The notes below the pieces were generated by a model, which saw only the letters and a list, made by a program, of their open reading frames with translations, made no database searches and had not been told where the DNA came from. Positions 9,743-20,757 of a stretch of DNA of 64,000 bases are shown here, piece after piece. Origin of the DNA: Thamnaconus septentrionalis (Eukaryota; Chordata; Actinopteri; Tetraodontiformes; Monacanthidae). The stretch covers positions 1,855,001 to 1,919,000 of the forward strand of contig CM020502.1 in NCBI GenBank assembly GCA_009823395.1, in the 5' to 3' direction. The stretch's first letter is position 1. Every line of letters starts with the position of its first letter. A program made the position numbers and the translations under genes.

Positions 9743-11589
9743 TCAGAGGTCATGCTGGACTTTTTTGTTACCGATCATTTTGACTGGTACAGTCACAAAA
9801 TTTCCGTCATGCTTCAATGACGTCATCCACGTAATTTAAATATTAATAAGAAGGTATCATTTTATACGGCTAGTTGTGTTATACAAAACACAAAATCAGT
9901 ATATCTGTCATTGTGAACACTGTTTGTAACACGACTCAACTTGCCTCTGGCCAGCTTCTAAGTCCAACCGAGTCAACACTGGCTCATGGTGCAGCCACGA
10001 ACGTAACATGGCACGTAACATACATGAAACATTCCCTTTAATGCACTAACACACACAGTTACACATTCGCACTCAAACAGTAACATACAACATAATTCTC
10101 ACAACACAGAACAACACATTTCCCCCATGATTCCTCGCGGCTCTGGGTGCAAATATGAACAGTTCACTCAGTTGGACTGTGTTCTCTTGCGTTCTGTTCT
10201 GCTCTGTGTTTATTTGATGTTAATGGTGTTGGTGAACGTTGTCCAGTGAAGGCAACACACCTGTGATTGGCTGAGGTCAGGTGTGGGTGTGTGAGAGTGC
10301 GGAAGTGAGAGAGAGCTCTGAGACACGTGAAGAAACTGTCTGACATGTCAGCGCCGGGTGTCGGAGGGGGACGTTGCAATATGCTCATTGCCACCAAGTG
10401 GTCGGGGGTGGAATTGCAACCTGTCAAAATGACAGACGACCTTCAGATTTTTCTGTCACCGTCAAAAATAATAATAAAAAAAAACCTCAATAACGGCACA
10501 TCTCCGGGTAACGCGACCTCTGATATAGGAAAATGAAGCACTTGAGTGATAGCCACATCGTGTGTGTGCAAGACAGATCTTCCAGATTGATCCATATTCG
10601 GCTCCGCAGCCAAAAACCCAGCCACCGTGGCCAACGGGGGGGGGGATTCAATATAAATACACATATATGGCTATGTGAGGCAGGCAGAGGAGCGGGTTAT
10701 GTGTGTGTGTGTGTGTGTGTGTGTGTGGGAGGGGGGTATTCATCACCGTGGCCAGGGTTGTGAGTTTGGCTCTGGGTTACAGACAATGTTCTGTTTGTTT
10801 ATTGTCGAGGTATGCGGCCAGCTGGCTTTGCATCGCCACCACACAAGGCAGCACAGTTGGGCCGGCACCTGGGAGGTCATTTCTTTCTTTCTTTCTTTTT
10901 TGACACTGCAGTTAATGCAGTTGAGCTGCCCCGGTTCCTTCCTCACCTCGGCAACCTCGAATTGTCGACATTTCGACTCTCACATGGAGTTAAGTTGTAT
11001 TTCCAAGCTTCAGTCTTGGGCTCCCATAAAAACCAGACTTAACTGCTGCAATCTGCCATTAAAGGTCCAATACGATGCAACCTTCTCCGTAGCAAAGCTT
11101 TCTTCAGTGACTCATGCTCAGTGAACTTTCTAATTTTGCATCCTCCACTTGTTTGGAACAAAAACAAAGAAACCAAAACATAAAAATAGGTAATTTCAGC
11201 CCTCTGTGACGTCACAAGGGCCAGTGATCCCTCTCACCTGGTTTGTGACGACTCCCTCAGACAGCTGATGGTTCTGATGTGTTGTTTTTGCCCCCTTTAA
11301 TATATGACGTAATAGAAAGAAATTCAAGCAATATGGACCTCCAACATGGACCTCCAGCTTCATAAAGCTCAATGACACTCCTGAGCAAGTAAAAGTGGTC
11401 ATGGTCAGCAGTTTGAAAGATCTGGACAAATTCACATAGGTTTTTGCTTTTACTTATGGGAGTTTGGGCTTGCCAGCTTAAATGTTTTGATGGTTTTGAT
11501 GGTCCTATGTTTTGTCTTTTGGTTTTAGTTTTCTAATTAGACAACTAAATCTGCAAATATTCTCTACTAATTTTATACTAAATGTCCAT
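9743..11589. other. No gene recognised; one TG run
   Basis: Contains a TG microsatellite at about 10700-10727, a short TTTC repeat near 10880, and GTGACGTCACAAGGG near 11208, a palindromic CRE-like word also common in fish repeats. Frames such as 10675-11124 (149 codons) begin in the microsatellite and have no domain signature. Confidence 0.45.
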
Positions 11590-11761
11590 TAATCTCCCTA
11601 AAACGGGACTTTCAGTCCCACTTGCCCACTTGAATATCTGTAGTCTGAAAAATAAGGTAAACAATTATTTTGGATGATGATCTGCAAATAGTTGCCATTT
11701 ATTGACAGTACGGAGGTAGACATACAAGGTTATAATATAATAAGACTGGGCAGAAACAGGC

Positions 11762-12322
11762 ATGGGGGCGGAGTGTTTTTTATGTGCAAATTCAGATTCC
11801 AACAAAAATAAGAGCAGATCTGGAATGACCAGATGTGGAGGCTGGATTCAAGTTCACTTGCCCCATCTTAAGCCAGTATGCTGCTGCTATAGACCGCCTT
11901 CCTCTCACACCATTTACCTTGATACAGTCTGTACAATGCTTCAGCATGCCTCTGACACAGACAGGGACATTTATTTCATGGGAGACCTAAATATAGACTG
12001 GCTTTTAAAAAAGCGCCCAATGAAAAGAAAACTCAATGACACAGCCACTGTATGTAACCTTTTTCTAAGCATAAACCTACCAACTAGAATAAATAGTAAT
12101 ATGTCAACTTGTATAGATCATATTTTCACCAATTCACCAGATACGTCTTCAAAAGTTATTTCACTACCAATTGGATTTAGTGATCACAATATGATTGCGA
12201 TGGCAAGGAAGGACAAAGTCCCTAAAATGAGACCCAAAATTATACATAAGAGAATTTATAAACATTTGTGTGAAAACACATCTCTTGCAGATCTGCATAT
12301 ACAGTGGAATAGTATTGTATAG
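11762..12322 (+). pseudogene. LINE endonuclease (APE-type) remnant
   Basis: An open stretch of 186 codons covers most of the endonuclease domain. Key words are DIYFMGDLNIDWLL (the GDxN motif of APE-type nucleases), STCIDHIFTN and PIGFSDHNMIA, which holds the catalytic SDH triplet at about 12179-12187. In frame fragments just upstream, HLNICSLKNK and VDIQGYNI are the usual start of the domain. In an intact element it would nick target DNA to prime reverse transcription. Here it stops early and is separated by frameshifts from the polymerase part. Confidence 0.75.
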
Positions 12323-13051
12323 TAGTGTATATAAATCCACCCTTACTGAAATGGCTCTATATGAATTCATGAAGCTATTGTATTTTCCCCTGTCTGTGAC
12401 AAGCATGCATATTAGAAAGCATACTGTCAGAGCCACCAAAGCGCCCTGGCTCGACCCTGATCTGAGAGGTTTGATGAGGGAAAGAGATCAACTGAAAAGA
12501 ACTGCTGTAAGTTCAGGGAGTTCAGATGACTGGCAAAACCATTGTTCTTTAAGAAACAAAGCGACTAAATTAAACAACAGAAGAAAGGGTATATTACCAA
12601 TCCAGAATTGACAAAATCAAATAAGACAGTAAAAAGGTTTGGAGTACTCTCAACCGAATCATGGGCAGAGATTTAAAAAAAAGAAAACATGTGATGGCTT
12701 CATTCTAATTATTTTTTAATAATTAATGCATCGATAAAGTTAATACTATAAGAAAGGGCATGTTGTCTGTAAATGGTCAGTTGTCTGAATCGATCACAAA
12801 AGACCACATCATGCAACACAAAGACTGCAAATTTGAATTCTCAGTCACTAATATATTGGATACTCGAAAGTTATTATCGAAACTAAAATGTGTAATTTGT
12901 TATAATTTCAACTTGAAATGAATTCATCCTGAAGTATGGAAGATGCCAAGGTCACTCCTCTACAGAAAAGCATAAATAATCATTCACTGGATCAAATAGC
13001 AGGCCAATCAGCACTTTACCAGTATTAGCAAAAGTTATGTAAACAGTTATA
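12323..13051 (+). pseudogene. LINE linker region, frame-shifted
   Basis: The fragment KAPWLDPDLRGLMRERDQLK (12440-12500) matches the usual APWLxxxLRxLMxxRDxxxK region between the endonuclease and reverse transcriptase of this LINE group. The rest has decayed, with several stops between 12610 and 13050. Confidence 0.6.
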
Positions 13052-13559
13052 TTGAACCAAATTCAAAGTTACTTTTCCATTAATAATATTAACTCTGATT
13101 TTCAACACTCTTACAATCCTGGATACTCAATATACACCGCTTCTACACAGTTAACGGATGATTGGCTCAAACAAATTGACAATAAATTACTAGTTGGAAC
13201 AGTGATGTTGGAATTTAGCTCAGCTTTTGATCGTATTGATCATGAATTGCTAACTATAAAACTAATGGCTTATAGTTTTAAACGTTCAACTATAAACTGG
13301 ATGAAAAGCTGCTGTTGAACAGACAGCAATGTGTTGCATTCAATGGATCTCTTTCAAGCTGCAAAATATTAAACTGTGGCCTCCTTCAAGGAAGCTGTCA
13401 ATGGACCTTTGTTGTACTCAGTGTTTGTAAATGATCTGCCATATGTTTTTTTTTTTTTTTTAATGGTCGCAGTGCAATTTACGCAGATGACACTACAATA
13501 TATGCATCGGCAGAGAACGACACAGACCTAAGCAGTATTCTTCAGAATTCTTCAGAATA
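13052..13559 (+). pseudogene. LINE reverse transcriptase palm remnant
   Basis: The frame from 13052 reads through SSAFDRIDHELL, the fingers/palm motif with the first catalytic aspartate. After a stop, frame pieces give the QGS motif region near 13390, a T-rich expansion at 13447-13461, and then IYADDTTIYAS with the catalytic DD intact at 13486-13491. The protein would copy the element's RNA into DNA. Stops and the poly-T expansion make it non-functional, and the frame is lost into foreign sequence near 13560. Confidence 0.75.
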
Positions 13560-13987
13560 TAATTTGTTTTTCCATATTGATTGATCTCGATTCTTATCTA
13601 TATGGTCTCGATCTGTCATTTTTGCAGAATGTGTCAGTGTGAGGGGCACCCTGAAGCTTTAAGAAACCAGAGATTCAGTGAAACTTAACAATAAAGTTTA
13701 AGAACACAAAGAATGATAATATGCCTTCCAATAATGAGCACAAAGTATTTTTGTGAACGGAACAGAAAGGAAAGGAAGGTTTTCAGTTGAAAAAAATTAT
13801 TATTTCCTTACAGTTTTCCACTCGGCGAGAACATTTGTTAAATTCTTTGGTTCCCCCTCCATCTGGTATTTTAAAAAAAGTAGATTGAAAAAGAAAAAAT
13901 GTAGAAAAATATTTTAAGGTTCCAAAAGTCAAATAAATGAGTCCACCAGCTACACCCAGTCAAGTTGGGTTTGGTGCTATTATTCAA
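13560..13987 (+). repeat. Foreign insert in the LINE, partly a copy of 15993-16467
   Basis: Between the YADD region and the LNESTTKCLVIKS region, where an intact LINE would have only a few dozen codons, there are about 425 unrelated bases. The last part matches DNA 2.2-2.5 kb downstream in the same orientation: 13808-13831 equals 15993-16016 exactly, and 13829-13985 closely follows 16300-16467. The 283 bases between the two downstream blocks are missing here, and GAA is shared at the junction. The first roughly 250 bases (13560-13807) have no match I can see in the window. Confidence 0.65.
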
Positions 13988-15035
13988 GGTCACTGAAAAA
14001 ATGTTGAAATTGAATGAATCAACAACTAAATGTCTCGTTATCAAGTCAAATTATGCTCATAGAAAGAAACAAAAAATATTTGTTTCTTTGTTTGTTGCCA
14101 ATATTGAGCAAGTTAAGGAAATCAGACTGCTGGGGATTACAGTCAATGAAACACTATCTTGGGCTGCTAACATTAACATTGTTGCAAAAATGAGCAGAAG
14201 TCTTTCAGTCTTATGAAGAAGTGCTTATTTTCTAACCAACACAACCACTAAGCAAATCATAAAATCCCTTGTGCTGTCACATCTTGACTATTGCTCAGCA
14301 GTTTGCTCAAATGCATCTAAACTCCAATTAAACAAAATTCAGCTAACTCAAAACAGGGCTGCCAGATTGGCACTTTACTGCTTATTTAGGTACAGTGTTG
14401 AAAAAAAGTGCATAATGAGTTGTCATGGATGAGGGTTAGTGAGAGACTAGCTTGAAACCTAGTTCTGTTTTGAAAATATATCTTGACATCCATGAAGCCT
14501 ACCTGTCTTGATTCTCAGTTGGTGCTAGCTAGTGACAGTCACAGCCATGGCACTAGATTGGCCTTGAGAGGTGTTTTTACCCTGCCTGTTCCGAGGTCAG
14601 ATGCTTTAAAAAGAACTGTGATGTATACTGTAGGGCAGGGGTCACCAACCTTTTTGACACTGAGAGCTACTTCATGGGTCCTGAGCTGTATGAAGGGCTA
14701 CCAGTTTGCTAGATTCTCCTGAAATAACAAACTCTCTGAGTTATATATTATTATTAATGATACTTATCTATGTGAAGACACTTATCAAGCTCATGAGTTC
14801 TCAATAATTTTCAAAAATGACTTCACAAGGTTGGAAAAAATTGAATGTTAGACGTGCAAAGAGCTGTGCAATTTTCGAACGGGTCTGCGGGCTACTCGTG
14901 TGGTCCTTGGGGCTACCTGGTGCCCGCAGGCACCACGTTGGTGACCCCTGCTGTAGGGCGATCACTTACTGGAACAGACTCCCAAAACATCTTGTTTCTA
15001 TTACCAGTAGAGTTGGTTTCCGAAAAAATAAATGA
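13988..15035 (+). pseudogene. LINE reverse transcriptase C-terminal remnant
   Basis: Frame pieces give LNESTTKCLVIKS, EIRLLGITVNETLSW, SHLDYC and QNRAARLA, the regular order after the palm in this LINE group. Then come an RGVFTLP-type arginine-rich block and, after the hAT insertion, YWNRLPKHLVSITSRVGFRK. The coding line resumes directly after the insertion once the duplicated 8 bases are discounted, which shows that the insertion is later than the LINE. Confidence 0.75.
14636..14950. mobile_element. hAT-type non-autonomous element with 8-bp target duplication
   Basis: The element starts CAGGGGTCACCAAC and ends with its exact inverse complement GTTGGTGACCCCTG, a 14-base perfect inverted repeat. 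CTGTAGGG is present immediately before (14628-14635) and immediately after (14951-14958), an exact 8-bp duplication as made by hAT transposases. The interior, about 290 bases, has no transposase frame, so it needed a transposase in trans. It is inserted in the C-terminal part of the LINE. All of this is directly visible; hAT membership follows from the 8-bp duplication and CAGGGGT-type ends. Confidence 0.92.
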
Positions 15036-15050
15036 ATAAATAAATAAAAA

Positions 15051-15539
15051 CTGAGAGAGAAAGTGCCACACAGAAGAGATTCTTTTGTTTGGAGTTGTTT
15101 GTGTCTTTCGGATAATTGACTTTGTGAAATGCTTGAATAATTAGTGTAGTGTTCGTATATTTGTGCATTTATGTTGAATGTTCATATACGTTGAGAGATT
15201 TTTTAACATGTGATTTTGGACCCCAGGAAGAATAGTCGCTGCTAGGGCAGTGACTAATGGGGCTCCATAATAAACTAGTAAACTAATAAGACATTTAGGA
15301 GACAGAACAGGAGTTACAGGAAGTGCCTCAAAACGTTGCGATTGCAAGCAGGATTAGCTGTAGTTTTACGCTGCTTTAAAGATTGGTGCGGCATTCTCAG
15401 GATGTAAAAGGACATTTCAAGGAGTGCAGGCTTGGTGGGAGGGGCTACCAGACAGGAAATGACTACAGCTCCCAAGAGTCTCTTACCTGCATCCAGAAAC
15501 ACCTGCAGAAACAAATTAGTCATAAGTTGAATATTTGAT
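15051..15539. other. No gene recognised
   Basis: Unique sequence following the LINE tail, with short frames only. Confidence 0.45.
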
Positions 15540-15900
15540 TTCCGCAGCTGGAATCTAATTGCAAGAGCTGATTTCTATTAGTCCTAATGTGCATTATGAG
15601 GATTAATGCGGAAACGTGTCGTGTCCTGTAGGCTTAATATTTGTCCTTCTTCTTTTCTCTCTGCTTTGCAACACGCTTCAGGAAAGTTCCATTAGCATCG
15701 GCGTTCGGAGAGGAGCCGAGGAAATGTGAGCCTCTGCACAGGACGATTACCTGGCGCTGGAATATTGTTTCATACCTGGCACCTGAGTGGTTTTGCCGCT
15801 CACTCCGAAGGTTGAACCATATTAAGGCAGAATTACGTCATTCATTTACCGCTTTATTGTCAGTCCATCAGCCCAGGAGGTGCGATTATTAGCAAGAGCG
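15540..15900. promoter_or_regulatory. Candidate conserved non-coding element
   Basis: Balanced composition without simple repeats. It is rich in words such as TCTAATTGCAAG, CATTATGAGGATTAATG, GGAATATTGTTTCATACC and GCGATTATTAGC, as in developmental enhancers. No splice-bounded frame. This is a visual guess. Confidence 0.2.
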
Positions 15901-15992
15901 AGGCCTTAAGTTGGGGCGGGGTGGGGGCTGGGAGAAGGGGGTTAATGCAGGGGCTTTCTGTCAGAGACAGACACTTTTTGCAAGACAAGATA

Positions 15993-16467
15993 TTACAGTT
16001 TTCCACTCGGCGAGAAGCGAAATAATGTTGACAAGCGGAGGCAGGTGGGGAGCGATGATGCAGCTCGGTACAACATGCAGAGGTTCTGTCTCAGAGAGGC
16101 CAGAAGGAAGAGACGGGCCCAGGTGGAGCTGACGTCTGCCCCCTCGTGCGCCTTGAGTTCCTCCGCTGGACCTGCCTGAAACCTCTGGTATCTGCCAAAA
16201 TAGGTCCACAGAAACAAAGTCTGAGTGTGTGTTCAAAGAGTTATTTGTTTGTTGGCTTTTTTTCAGTCTGGACCGTTAGCTGGGACGGTGGAGCAGATGG
16301 AACATTTGTGAAATTCTTTGGTTCCCCCTCCATCTGGTATTAAAAAAAAAAATTAAAAAAGTATATTGCAAAAGACAAAAATGTAGAAAGATATTTTAAG
16401 GTTCCAAAAATCCAACAAATGAGCCCACCAGCTTTTGCCAGTCAAGTTGGGTTTGGTATTATTACTC
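15993..16467 (+). repeat. Local counterpart of the insert in the LINE
   Basis: The blocks 15993-16016 and 16300-16467 recur, joined together, at 13808-13985. This copy keeps 283 bases between them and runs smoothly into the flanks, so it may be the source locus. Alternatively both are copies of an unrecognised dispersed repeat. Confidence 0.6.
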
Positions 16468-18184
16468 AGCCTGGGTATTTCAATCCATGCTTCTGAAGTT
16501 TACATTATCTAAATACATATTAGTGATAGGAATTCTGTCTCTTTTCTGAAAAACAGCTATTTTGGCTTCCAAATGGCTCCTTATTCTGCTTTTTCTGATG
16601 TTCATTATATCAAAATATTAAATGTGTATTATTTATACACTCAACATGGAACACAGTACTGTAGAAATAAATATAATATACCAATTCCAAACACCCACCC
16701 TAATACAACTATGTACAAGTGAAAGAACACATCAACAAACGTCAAAATAAAACCACATTTGCAAAACAAACAAAAAGCAGCTTTCAGCTGAACACATCAG
16801 TTTAGCCAAGACTGGCATTCAACAAAAACTCTCTAAAAAAACATTTCTCTGTCACACAAAATCTCCGCTAAAATATCTTCTAAATCGCCGCCAACTCTGC
16901 GAGTGGATATGGATGAAGCAGTTTCCTGGTTTACTTCCGGGATGTACTGCATAACGTCTATTATCTGCGCCTTTTCTCCATCTCTCCCTTTCTCTCCTTT
17001 ACTCTCTGGCGCTCAGCGGTGAAGTTCTCAGCGCAGATAGACAGTGCCACACATCTTGACTAATTTTGTTTGTGGCTCCTGAAAAAAACAAAAAAAAATG
17101 GCTCCCATCCAATTAGGAGCCGGCTCTTAGAACTGGTTCGTTCGTGAGCCATTAAGGTTGCCAGCTAGTTCAGAGTCTGTTTCTTTCTAACTTCTGCTTG
17201 TTTGCTGTGTGTTAGCATGGAACGGAAAACCAGTGTTTTGCTGTACATGTATGAAATGAAAATGCTTGAAAACTTTTTCTTTTCTGAAAATACAATAAGT
17301 TCTTTTCTTTGCTTGACATGTTGGCGAGTGGCAATAGCTTCATTGCAACCATGAGGAGCTAGCTAGATGTCAGCTTTTTTTTTTTTTTTTAACCCTGACT
17401 CATGCATGTTTAGTGACATCGTTTGCATTTAAAATACACAAGTACGACAGGGAGAAGCTGCTGAGAGTATTCAACCTGTTCATATGTTTCAAATTCTTTG
17501 CTCTAGTTCTTTGCCTCACACTTCCTGCTCTTATTGTTTTCTTTTCTTTCCTCTTTTAATGTGTAGCCTCACGTTTTCACCTGCTTCTTGTTAAAAATCC
17601 CTCTGTGCTTCAGGCAGCAGGCTCCTGCTCTCCATCTTCCTTTGTGTGTGTGTGTGTGTGTGTGTTTGTTTTGTTCTTTGTGCTCGGACCTTAACATTTG
17701 GGTTTTCAGGATGTTGCCTGTGAAATTGGATTTTGAATTTTCGCCTCTTTCTTTGTTGGCTTTGCTTACCTCGTGTCAGAGTGCTTCACAGTCGTGACCC
17801 TCCCCTGGAAAAGTTCTGTGAGTTGTAAAGAAGAAAACCTGTTCCAGCCAGAAGGGCCTGCATTCAAGCCCCAAAGTCACGTTTCGTTTGTCTGGTGGGT
17901 GCAATTGTTTCTTCTTGCACAATGCAACAAAGACAAATCAAAGTTTCATTAAATGAAGAAGTGGCGGGGAAATCCAGAAATAATTTATTACAAATTAATT
18001 GAGCTGACATAAGGAAGGAAGCAAACATTAGTTTCTCCAGCTTGTGCAAAACCAGGCAGCAGCCTGTGGTTTCCACTTTCAGTGAAAATAATAACAAAAA
18101 TAGTTTATCCTTTAAATTGGTGTCTGATTGCTGCATGTAACTATATGTTTGTTATTGAATTATGATACATACAGTATATGTATA

Positions 18185-18185
<1 letters not shown>
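16468..18185. other. No gene recognised
   Basis: AT-rich unique sequence. Holds a TG microsatellite at about 17643-17665 and a poly-T run near 17375-17390. Frames such as 17588-17797 begin in or cross the microsatellite. Confidence 0.45.
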
Positions 18186-18277
<92 letters not shown>

Positions 18278-18300
18278 TATATATATATAAATATACATAT

Positions 18301-18332
<32 letters not shown>
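18186..18332 (+). repeat. Long (TA)n followed by (GA)n
   Basis: About 115 bases of almost pure TA dinucleotide, then about 30 bases of GA. The tyrosine-isoleucine frames seen here are artefacts of the repeat. Confidence 0.95.
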
Positions 18333-18335
<3 letters not shown>

Positions 18336-20658
18336 TATAATGTAGATAGATAGATTTGTGTTAAAAAAAAAAAAATCTCCTGTAAACGCCACTGCAACTA
18401 GCGTCTGTGAATCACAGCAGAGCAGTGCGGGCAGGCCTTTGTGCTAAAACCTCTAGGGGTTGTTCCAGACGCCTGCCTACAGCTGAAGTCATAAAAAATG
18501 CATCTCACGTACGTTCGACAACGGAGGCGGAGGCGGCAACACGGGACCTCGTCAGCACGCACCTGCGGAAAACTTCAGAGGTTTGATTGAATTATATTCT
18601 ATATAATTTATGTTCCCAACTTGATTCTACTGACCTTTTTTATAAAAAAATATTTATAGACTTTTTGAGAGCAATTTGTAAACATTTCCCCCACCCCGAT
18701 TATTTTGACGACACTTGGCATTGCATCCCGCTTTTTTTTATTTTTATTTTTTTATTTTATTTTTTTATTGCAGCCAAACAAAATTCTCATATCTTTTCTA
18801 ACACCCCCCCCCCCGGAACATCATTAACTCGGACATTAGCACAGAGAGCTGCTTATTAAGGGTGGCATTTAGCGTGGAGAACCTTGCACCTCGTTCAAGA
18901 CAAATGCCAACGTGCGGGCAACCCCCACCCCCCCCACACACACACACACCCACACCCCCCAAACCCCCACCCCCCCTGATATCCTGACATCTGTGGAAAA
19001 GGTTAATACAGTCCTTCGGTGGGAGATGATGCTCCAGATGCTCTGGGCTTTTTTTTTTTTTTTTGGTCTGTGTGGTGCAAGACGGTCCAAAGACAGGCTT
19101 GCGGTTTATCTTTGTGCCTGTGTGTGTGCACAGGTGGCAGTTTTTACTTCTGCTCGTGTGAAAAAAAGAGATTGGGGTTATGTGCAGAGGAGAGAAGAGG
19201 AGTGAGGATAAAAACGAAGAAGGCCACCGGAAGTAGAAAGGGCGGCTTAATTGGATATCAGATTCTATCAGGAGTTGAGACCGAGGTGTCAAGCAATGGG
19301 GAAGCTGGGGAAATTTAATTTGGGGGTGGGGTGCATTTAGCGATGGACGTGCAGTGAAGACGGAGAGGCAGAGAGAAGGACAGAGGCATTGGAGTGTGCA
19401 GGCACGCACGCCAGATACTGGATTGACCCCCGTGGTGCTCGCGTTCCTCAATCACTTCATCAGAGATTCAGACCTGCGACTTTGTGATTAAAGTGCCCCA
19501 CCGTCGATGCGCGTTAATCACATATCGACTGCCGTAGGGTCGTGTGCACGGTTGGAGGAGGGGGGGAGCACTGTGGGAAAGTAAACACTACCCAGCTTCG
19601 GGGAGCTGATTTAGAAAAAGGATACAAATTGTTCGCTTTGTTGGAATATTGGGAAAATAATCCAGGATGTTTCATATTTTAGTCACTAACAACATTCTTC
19701 TTCTTTGCCCCCAAAAAATTGCTTCCGGGCTTCAATCGAAGAGTCGGTCGGTGCCCGATATAATTCTGACAGTCACTTCAACAAACCAATGCGTCCTTAT
19801 CTCAGGGAGACACCTTGTGTCTAATAGTGCAGTTTAGTGATTGTCTGACAGCTCTGCTGTAGCCTCCCATAGTCAGAGCGCCACAGAACCTCCTGTCAGC
19901 TTCTGGGAGCGGCCGAGCCCACAGCGGAGAAGTTTATTGCTTTGTCCGCTCGGCACATTGGGTTCGATACAATCTAGTGGTGGAAAAATGCCACCTCGTG
20001 ACCTTGTAGCACGTTGATGACCAATATCGGTGGTGCCCAGTGGTCAATGGTTGCAAATCCTGAGGTGAGGTCGAAGGGGCAAGGGTGAACCACGGTTTGG
20101 CTCGGCATACCCGTCACCTTGTGGAGTTGCCCCCTAATTTCATACTTGTTCTTGTCCTGCAGCCCTTTTCAAGTCCCTTCCTGGTACTTCTGGTACCATG
20201 CTGATACTTTGTACCCACCAAAACAACCATCATGTATGTGCTCCAACCACCTGATCAAGCATCCTGGAGATCAGCTTGATCTCTTCTACTTGAAATGCCA
20301 GTACTATTAGATTGCCGTACTGTTAATTGTCCTTGTACGTCCGTAAAGTTGTCGCGCACAGACAACCGACCACTTGATCGTGGGACAAAATTCAACAGTT
20401 TTACCCGGCAACACTTTTATTCATGACGAGTGTCTTGCCCCCTTCTCAAGGCCATGATTAATGTATAGCGTCTGCAGACCAGCGTTGCTCAAATTCCCGC
20501 TCATGCCCGAGTTGTCAGATCAAAAAGTATGTGAGCTTATTCCCCGCAGTTTCACCGCTGCCATTTCCCAAGCTAATGAAGTTATCAGGGACCAGTTTTT
20601 CCACAGCACTAAATGTCAAATGCAAATGTCTTTCGTGTTATTTCTTTGTCTTTTCCAG
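18333..20658. other. No gene recognised; C-rich tract
   Basis: A region at 18803-18978 has long C runs with ACACAC units; its 217-codon minus-strand frame is glycine/low-complexity and not credible. The 19860-20340 stretch is unique, with an acceptor-like CTTGTCCTGCAG near 20163 but no matching donor. Confidence 0.4.
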
Positions 20659-20757
20659 ACCAACTTGCAAAGTGCAATAAGCGAAATCTGCAGGATTGCG
20701 CTGCTCAGTCCGTGGAGAGAATCTGACGTGCACATTAATGATCAAACTGAGAGGGAG
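20659..20757 (+). CDS. Candidate internal coding exon, 33 codons, unrecognised
   Basis: A strong acceptor (TTTCTTTGTCTTTTCCAG) ends at 20658 and a strong donor (GGGAG|GTGAGTG) begins at 20758. The enclosed 99 bases are a multiple of three and open in the frame that starts exactly at the acceptor (phase 0 at both ends): TNLQSAISEICRIALLSP and then a hydrophilic end HINDQTERE. That frame also stays open for 66 codons upstream and 26 downstream. The product looks like an amphipathic helix plus a polar tail. I do not recognise the family and no partner exon was identified, so this may be a lone exon of a large gene or a chance alignment. Confidence 0.3.

Larger units (their letters stand above)
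11590..15050 (+). mobile_element. Degraded LINE (jockey/L2/Rex-like non-LTR retrotransposon)
   Basis: Protein-level remnants occur in the order expected of a non-LTR element: an endonuclease domain (about 11600-12240), a linker, the reverse transcriptase palm with SSAFDRIDHELL (13209-13250) and YADD (13480-13491), then the thumb and C-terminal region (13988-15035) with LSHLDYC- and WNRLP-type words. The 3' end is a run of AAATAAATG-type units at about 15025-15050. The frame is broken by many shifts and stops, by an insertion at about 13560-13987 and by a hAT-type element at 14636-14950. The general clade follows from motif wording; the exact family would need a Repbase comparison. It cannot be active. 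Confidence 0.8.

Noticed and set aside
11762..12322. 186-codon frame as a host nuclease gene
   Set aside because: Motifs and the order of following fragments show it is the endonuclease part of a LINE with broken frame.
18141..18397. Tyrosine-isoleucine-rich frames on the minus strand
   Set aside because: Direct translation of a TA microsatellite. The same applies to frames at 48182-48505, 49110-49567, 55442-55816 and 56294-56530.
18798..19451. 217-codon minus-strand frame, the longest in the window
   Set aside because: It crosses poly-C/CA and poly-T tracts giving glycine, cysteine-valine and lysine runs; no domain, no splice or promoter context, composition-driven.
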